Below, piece by piece: positions 62,201 through 64,000 of a stretch of DNA of 64,000 nucleotides. The translations under genes and the position numbers were made by a program. The stretch spans positions 744,001 to 808,000 of the forward strand of contig NZ_BOSH01000001.1 in NCBI RefSeq assembly GCF_018403245.1, read 5' to 3'. The DNA comes from Paenibacillus sp. J2TS4 (GTDB taxonomy: Bacteria > Bacillota > Bacilli > Paenibacillales > NBRC-103111). The notes under the pieces were generated by a model. That model was not told the origin of the DNA. It searched no databases and was given only the letters and a program-made list of their open reading frames with translations. Position 1 is the first letter of the stretch; the number at the start of each line of letters is the position of its first letter.

Positions 62201-64000
62201 CGGAGGCGGACAAGACGCTGCTTCTCGCGGCGGCCAAAGTAGTGCTGAATGCGGGGGGTCCCAGCCTGAAAGCCCAGCTTAGACGGGCGGGCGCTCCCGC
62301 AGGTCTTCCGGGGCCGCTTGTGGCATCGCGCGAAGAACAGCGGACCGTGGAGCCGGCCGGCCAACCGGCAGTCGGATCGGTCTCCAAGGCGACGGTCCGA
62401 CCATCCGCGGAAGAGCCCCAGTCCTTATCCATGTTCAACGGCTGGGGCGGATTTAGCCCGGACGGCCGGGAGTACCGAATCGTCGTTAAGAACGGGAATC
62501 ACCTGCCTGCGCCATGGATCAACGTCATGGCCAATCCGGGCTTCGGCACCTTGATGTCCGAGCTCCATACCGGCTATACTTGGTGGCGCAACAGCCGGGA
62601 ATGCAAGCTGACGCCGTGGTCTAACGATCCGGTCATTGACCGTCCCGGAGAGATCTGCTACTTGCGCGATGAGGAGCGCGGCGAATTTTGGCAGGTTCCG
62701 CATTTCCGCACGGATTCTGCCAGCTCTCATACGGTCTCACATGGTCGGGGCTATACGCGTTACCATCAGGAAAGTCATGGCCTCGATCAGGAGATGACCG
62801 TCTTCGTGCCATTGGACGATCCGGTTAAGGTGATTCGTCTGCGGCTTAAGAACCGAACGGAAGAGAAACGCCGCCTCTCCGTAACGTATTATGCGGAATG
62901 GGTCCTCGGGGTGCAGCGGGAGGCCAACGCCTCATTCGTAGTAACGGAGTGGAATGATCGGCATGATGCTTTGTTCGCCCGCAATACGTATCAGGAATCG
63001 TTCCGTGAGGCGACCGCCTTTTTGACGATGGTCCGCCAGAAGGGCAAAGGAACTGATCCGTCGGATGCTTCGAAGCAGCGAACACACTCCGGGACTTCGG
63101 CCCCGGAGTTGTGCTGGACTTCGGACCGTGCGGAATTCTTCGGGCGCTTCGGGACGCCGGATCACCCCGCGGCAATGAGCCGCAGCTGCTTGTCGGGCAG
63201 GACGGGGACAGGGCACGACACTTGCGGAGCGCTTCAGGCTAAGCTGTCCATCGAGCCGCAGGGGGAACAGACGGTATATATTTTGCTGGGCTGCGGCGAA
63301 TCCCGGGAGTCTGGGGCGCAACTGATACAGAAATATAGTAAAGCAGCGGAATGTGAAGAAGCGTTAACCCAGGTTCAGGCTTTCTGGGACCGTGTACTGG
63401 GACAAATTCAGGTCTCCTCGCCCAGCCCCGAAATGGATCTGATGGTGAACAGTTGGCTGCTTTATCAATCCCTTTCCTGCCGAATGTGGGCCCGTACCGC
63501 CTTTTATCAAGCCGGAGGCGCTTATGGCTTTCGCGATCAACTGCAGGATTCGCTGTCTCTGCTCCATTCTCTTCCGCATCTTACGCGTGCACAAATTATT
63601 CTCCACGCCTCTCATCAGTATATAGAGGGAGACGTTCAGCACTGGTGGCATGAGGAGACGGAGCGGGGAATACGCACCCGCTTTTCCGATGATTTGCTAT
63701 GGCTCCCTTATTCCGTAACCCGATATCTGGAGCATACCGGGGACGATAGTATTCTGGAGGAAACCGCACCGTACCTGCGGAGCGAGCCTCTGGGAGAGGA
63801 CGAGCACGAACGATATGAGGTGACCGTCACGTCGGAAGAGAGCGGGACGATTTATGATCATTGCCTTCGAGCTATCGAACGCTCCCTGCGCTTCGGTGAG
63901 CACGGACTGCCGCTCATCGGGATAGGCGACTGGAACGACGGCTTGAGCCGGGTAGGTGCGGAGGGAAGAGGCGAGAGCGTCTGGCTCGGCTGGTTTATAT
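56278..64000 (+). CDS. Cyclic beta-1,2-glucan synthase-like protein (NdvB type, GT84-GH94; 3' end outside window)
   Basis: The frame is open from ATG 56278 (after GGGGGG) to the window end, 2574 codons. Order: cytoplasmic N-terminus; membrane pair near 452-510; GT84 domain from about 530 (TMVVIPVIWSSPEEAEELVD, HYLANRDPNIHFALLGDF, RYIITLDTDTQLPMGSAQRM at about 665, HDLLEGGFLRAGLLSDIELI); four more membrane segments at about 860-1000; glucoamylase-like domain at about 1080-1500 (GISESGYYAYDYQMNYQY); GH94 part from about 2050, with GGAYGFRDQLQDSLSLL and GIGDWNDGLSRVGAEGRGES near 2549. NdvB makes cyclic beta-1,2-glucan from UDP-glucose; the GH94 part trims or phosphorolyses glucan. Three low-complexity inserts (about 340-405, 1182-1255, 2000-2050) are unusual. 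Confidence 0.93.
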   Translation, partial: MIFNNDLLQQKARELALKHDTRPALRSAARLRTKFNADVESLRSFVRSLQEGHGHCSQPAEEWLLDNAEFIEEQELTVREELSGSVLRRLPSLRKSGELRIESVCADYLEQVDGVVDVESFMVYIQAYQEVSVLTVAEVWIIPLMLRVSLTSRLAAEMELVRERREVCVEVQRFLERLEPARIDPEQLKTALDEAGQDIPLAGSWIVHLVSHLREWAEDASVVREWLICKLENGSENLERIVSYEHQLQSGFQVTAGHLISSFRTVERWNWRETFERICLVEQTLRKDGTGVYSLLDDSSRDIIRKRVEEIAYRLRVPENLVAKQAVELAQAELAKKEPDVLSTATDEAPMEGTRTNSGSSGCKAHPKSVVEIRERAGNLADDTENLTDEPPVNPADPPADHLVGELPPRRTFVAYYLLEPAGIKQLRRALAICSDTRLGPRRAGAVRRETGTYFSWLSILFAVVLIGFSAWVGAGRVLQPIHWFWIVLAMALPASEWAVTAVHWLIERLTRPRPLLRYDFSAGVSREASTMVVIPVIWSSPEEAEELVDRLELHYLANRDPNIHFALLGDFTDTDTETTPQDQKIVDRARAKIEKLNQTYSGEDGTTFHLYQRRRQWNPSEGVWMGWERKRGKLVEFVELLQGSKDTSYQFVFGQASVLERIRYIITLDTDTQLPMGSAQRMIGTMHLPYNQPRLNDTRTRVVEGYGVLQPRIGISHEAAMSSRLAYLWSGDPGIDPYSFAASDPYQDGLGQGIFTGKGIFDVGTFQQVLCERIPDNHVLSHDLLEGGFLRAGLLSDIELIDDYPSTFRSYQLRLHRWVRGDWQLVCWLFPRICDRRGMLQPIDLSALTRWQIIDNLRRSLVPPGLFLLLLLGMTVLPGASGRWLIVALITLLLPAARQLITGLGQGWNPRGLVSSIGQSLLTIWTLPYQTVVLVDAALKSVYRLYVSKKRLLEWVSSAEIERRNQGKNGTEIVGLGGGIALIVLFAAASVASNDLGMMSAGLVLCVLWALAPFGVRWLDRPPHRAIPRFTQEEERQLRILAKQIWSYFEDFAGPQDNWLPPDNIQIEPPNGAAHRTSPTNIGFLLTCTLAARDFGFIDTRGMIERMERTVGTIERMDKWHGHLYNWYDTVSLAPLPPLYVSTVDSGNFVACLMTVKEGLAEWLRTEFRMQDIPDRTISNHVHGASVEEREEAGVSRRGLMAMEEFAVEIEPREPTPEKLPPVQGESPDPTEETPKGDQERSSEHSEEWAARGNELINRLAKLIDETDFRPLYDHKAKLFALGYHADTGVRETILYDLLASEARQASFVAIALGQVSVSHWFALGRTMTKLGKEAALISWSGTMFEYMMPWLIMRTYPNTIWERTYRGIIDKQIEYAHKRGVPFGISESGYYAYDYQMNYQYRAFGVPGLGFKRGLEQDLVLAPYATIMALPYAANQGLEDLRRMEELGARGKYGFYEAIDYTRERMPRDREFIVIRSFMAHHQGMSLLTLANLLLPHKMYDRFHSDKRVQAAELLLKERAPLRPKIMERLVMERTPPETKLESVAPLREYSSPDTPAPEVCVLSNGAYTTVVTNSGSGFSRIGPIAVSRWREDPAADDWGSYIYVRDVAEDEVWSATYQPCRGPSDEQQAQFMLEKAVFTRENQQMRTQLEICVSPETNAEIRRLTLTNQGKETRTLEVTTFLELVLAPPAADDAHPAFSKLFVQTEYSPEAECLLAQRRPRDGGEQTMWAVHALMASRPDRGSLEYETDRVRFIGRGHTLSDPQEIRTRLSGTLGAVADPAFVMRRQVTLEPGQRMQLHAVTGVADTREEAIGIVKRLNQEHSVERTFQLAWTRAQIELRHLHLKAVDTALFQTLAGRALYRSHLDAERARRIADNTKGQSGLWAHGISGDRPIVLVRIEDAAHLSFVSRLIMGHEYLGRLGLPLDLVILNESLGGYHQDLQEAIQRTAEQRTDPYGSSPGTLSIIAANQLPEADKTLLLAAAKVVLNAGGPSLKAQLRRAGAPAGLPGPLVASREEQRTVEPAGQPAVGSVSKATVRPSAEEPQSLSMFNGWGGFSPDGREYRIVVKNGNHLPAPWINVMANPGFGTLMSELHTGYTWWRNSRECKLTPWSNDPVIDRPGEICYLRDEERGEFWQVPHFRTDSASSHTVSHGRGYTRYHQESHGLDQEMTVFVPLDDPVKVIRLRLKNRTEEKRRLSVTYYAEWVLGVQREANASFVVTEWNDRHDALFARNTYQESFREATAFLTMVRQKGKGTDPSDASKQRTHSGTSAPELCWTSDRAEFFGRFGTPDHPAAMSRSCLSGRTGTGHDTCGALQAKLSIEPQGEQTVYILLGCGESRESGAQLIQKYSKAAECEEALTQVQAFWDRVLGQIQVSSPSPEMDLMVNSWLLYQSLSCRMWARTAFYQAGGAYGFRDQLQDSLSLLHSLPHLTRAQIILHASHQYIEGDVQHWWHEETERGIRTRFSDDLLWLPYSVTRYLEHTGDDSILEETAPYLRSEPLGEDEHERYEVTVTSEESGTIYDHCLRAIERSLRFGEHGLPLIGIGDWNDGLSRVGAEGRGESVWLGWFI

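Overview
The window looks like chromosomal DNA of a soil or plant-associated Firmicute of the Paenibacillus type. Reasons: strong Shine-Dalgarno sequences with frequent GTG/TTG starts; a ccpN-yqfL pair; several sugar ABC importers paired with AraC-type regulators (including a membrane-anchored YesN-like one); many glycoside hydrolases; and small Bacilli families such as DUF3889. I saw no tRNA, rRNA, CRISPR array, prophage or transposase gene.

Layout. 0-3.8 kb holds the end of a sensor kinase with its NarL-type regulator, then a central-carbon block: glpX on the minus strand, divergent from ccpN and yqfL, all gluconeogenic control. 4.1-12.8 kb is a carbohydrate operon: AraC regulator, lipoprotein binding protein, two permeases, a large unrecognised protein probably acting on polysaccharide, a GH105 unsaturated uronyl hydrolase and a sugar isomerase. 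12.9-16.6 kb is a cell-wall block in which two divergent gene pairs each couple an L,D-transpeptidase-type protein with a polysaccharide deacetylase. 16.6-31.1 kb is a second carbohydrate island: LacI repressor, GH95, GH38, a YesN-type regulator, an LplB/YtcP/LipO-type importer and an esterase. 31.4-40.3 kb is mixed: aldo/keto reductase, DegT aminotransferase, universal stress protein, a very GC-rich nitronate monooxygenase, small proteins, and a GntR/MFS pair. 40.6-45.1 kb carries an FtsW/RodA protein, an LtaS-like synthase and a CapA lipoprotein. 45.6-50.9 kb is a uronate module: AraC regulator divergent from a Gfo/Idh dehydrogenase, a UxaE tagaturonate epimerase and a shortened UxaC-like isomerase. 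51-64 kb holds a chemoreceptor, OsmC, a Lys/Glu-rich protein and a giant NdvB-like GT84/GH94 protein that runs off the window.

How the genes fit together: GH105 releases unsaturated uronic acid from pectin-like oligosaccharides and the UxaC/UxaE-type enzymes interconvert uronates, so the two distant loci could serve one plant-polysaccharide pathway. GH95, GH38 and the esterase would handle fucosylated, mannosylated or esterified side chains.

The most unusual signal is non-coding. A roughly 196-262 bp element occurs three times (17.8, 36.2 and 54.4 kb) with inverted terminal repeats, and a rearranged relic lies at 23.8 kb. The interior is nearly identical between copies, but the terminal arms of one copy differ in sequence on both sides while staying complementary. 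One copy lies where it would be transcribed as the 5' leader of the GH95 gene. Other structured intergenic regions are a spaced palindrome set at 45.2 kb, an imperfect tandem array at 34.7 kb and a 42-base palindrome at 54.8 kb. CcpN appears to use an AUU start codon.
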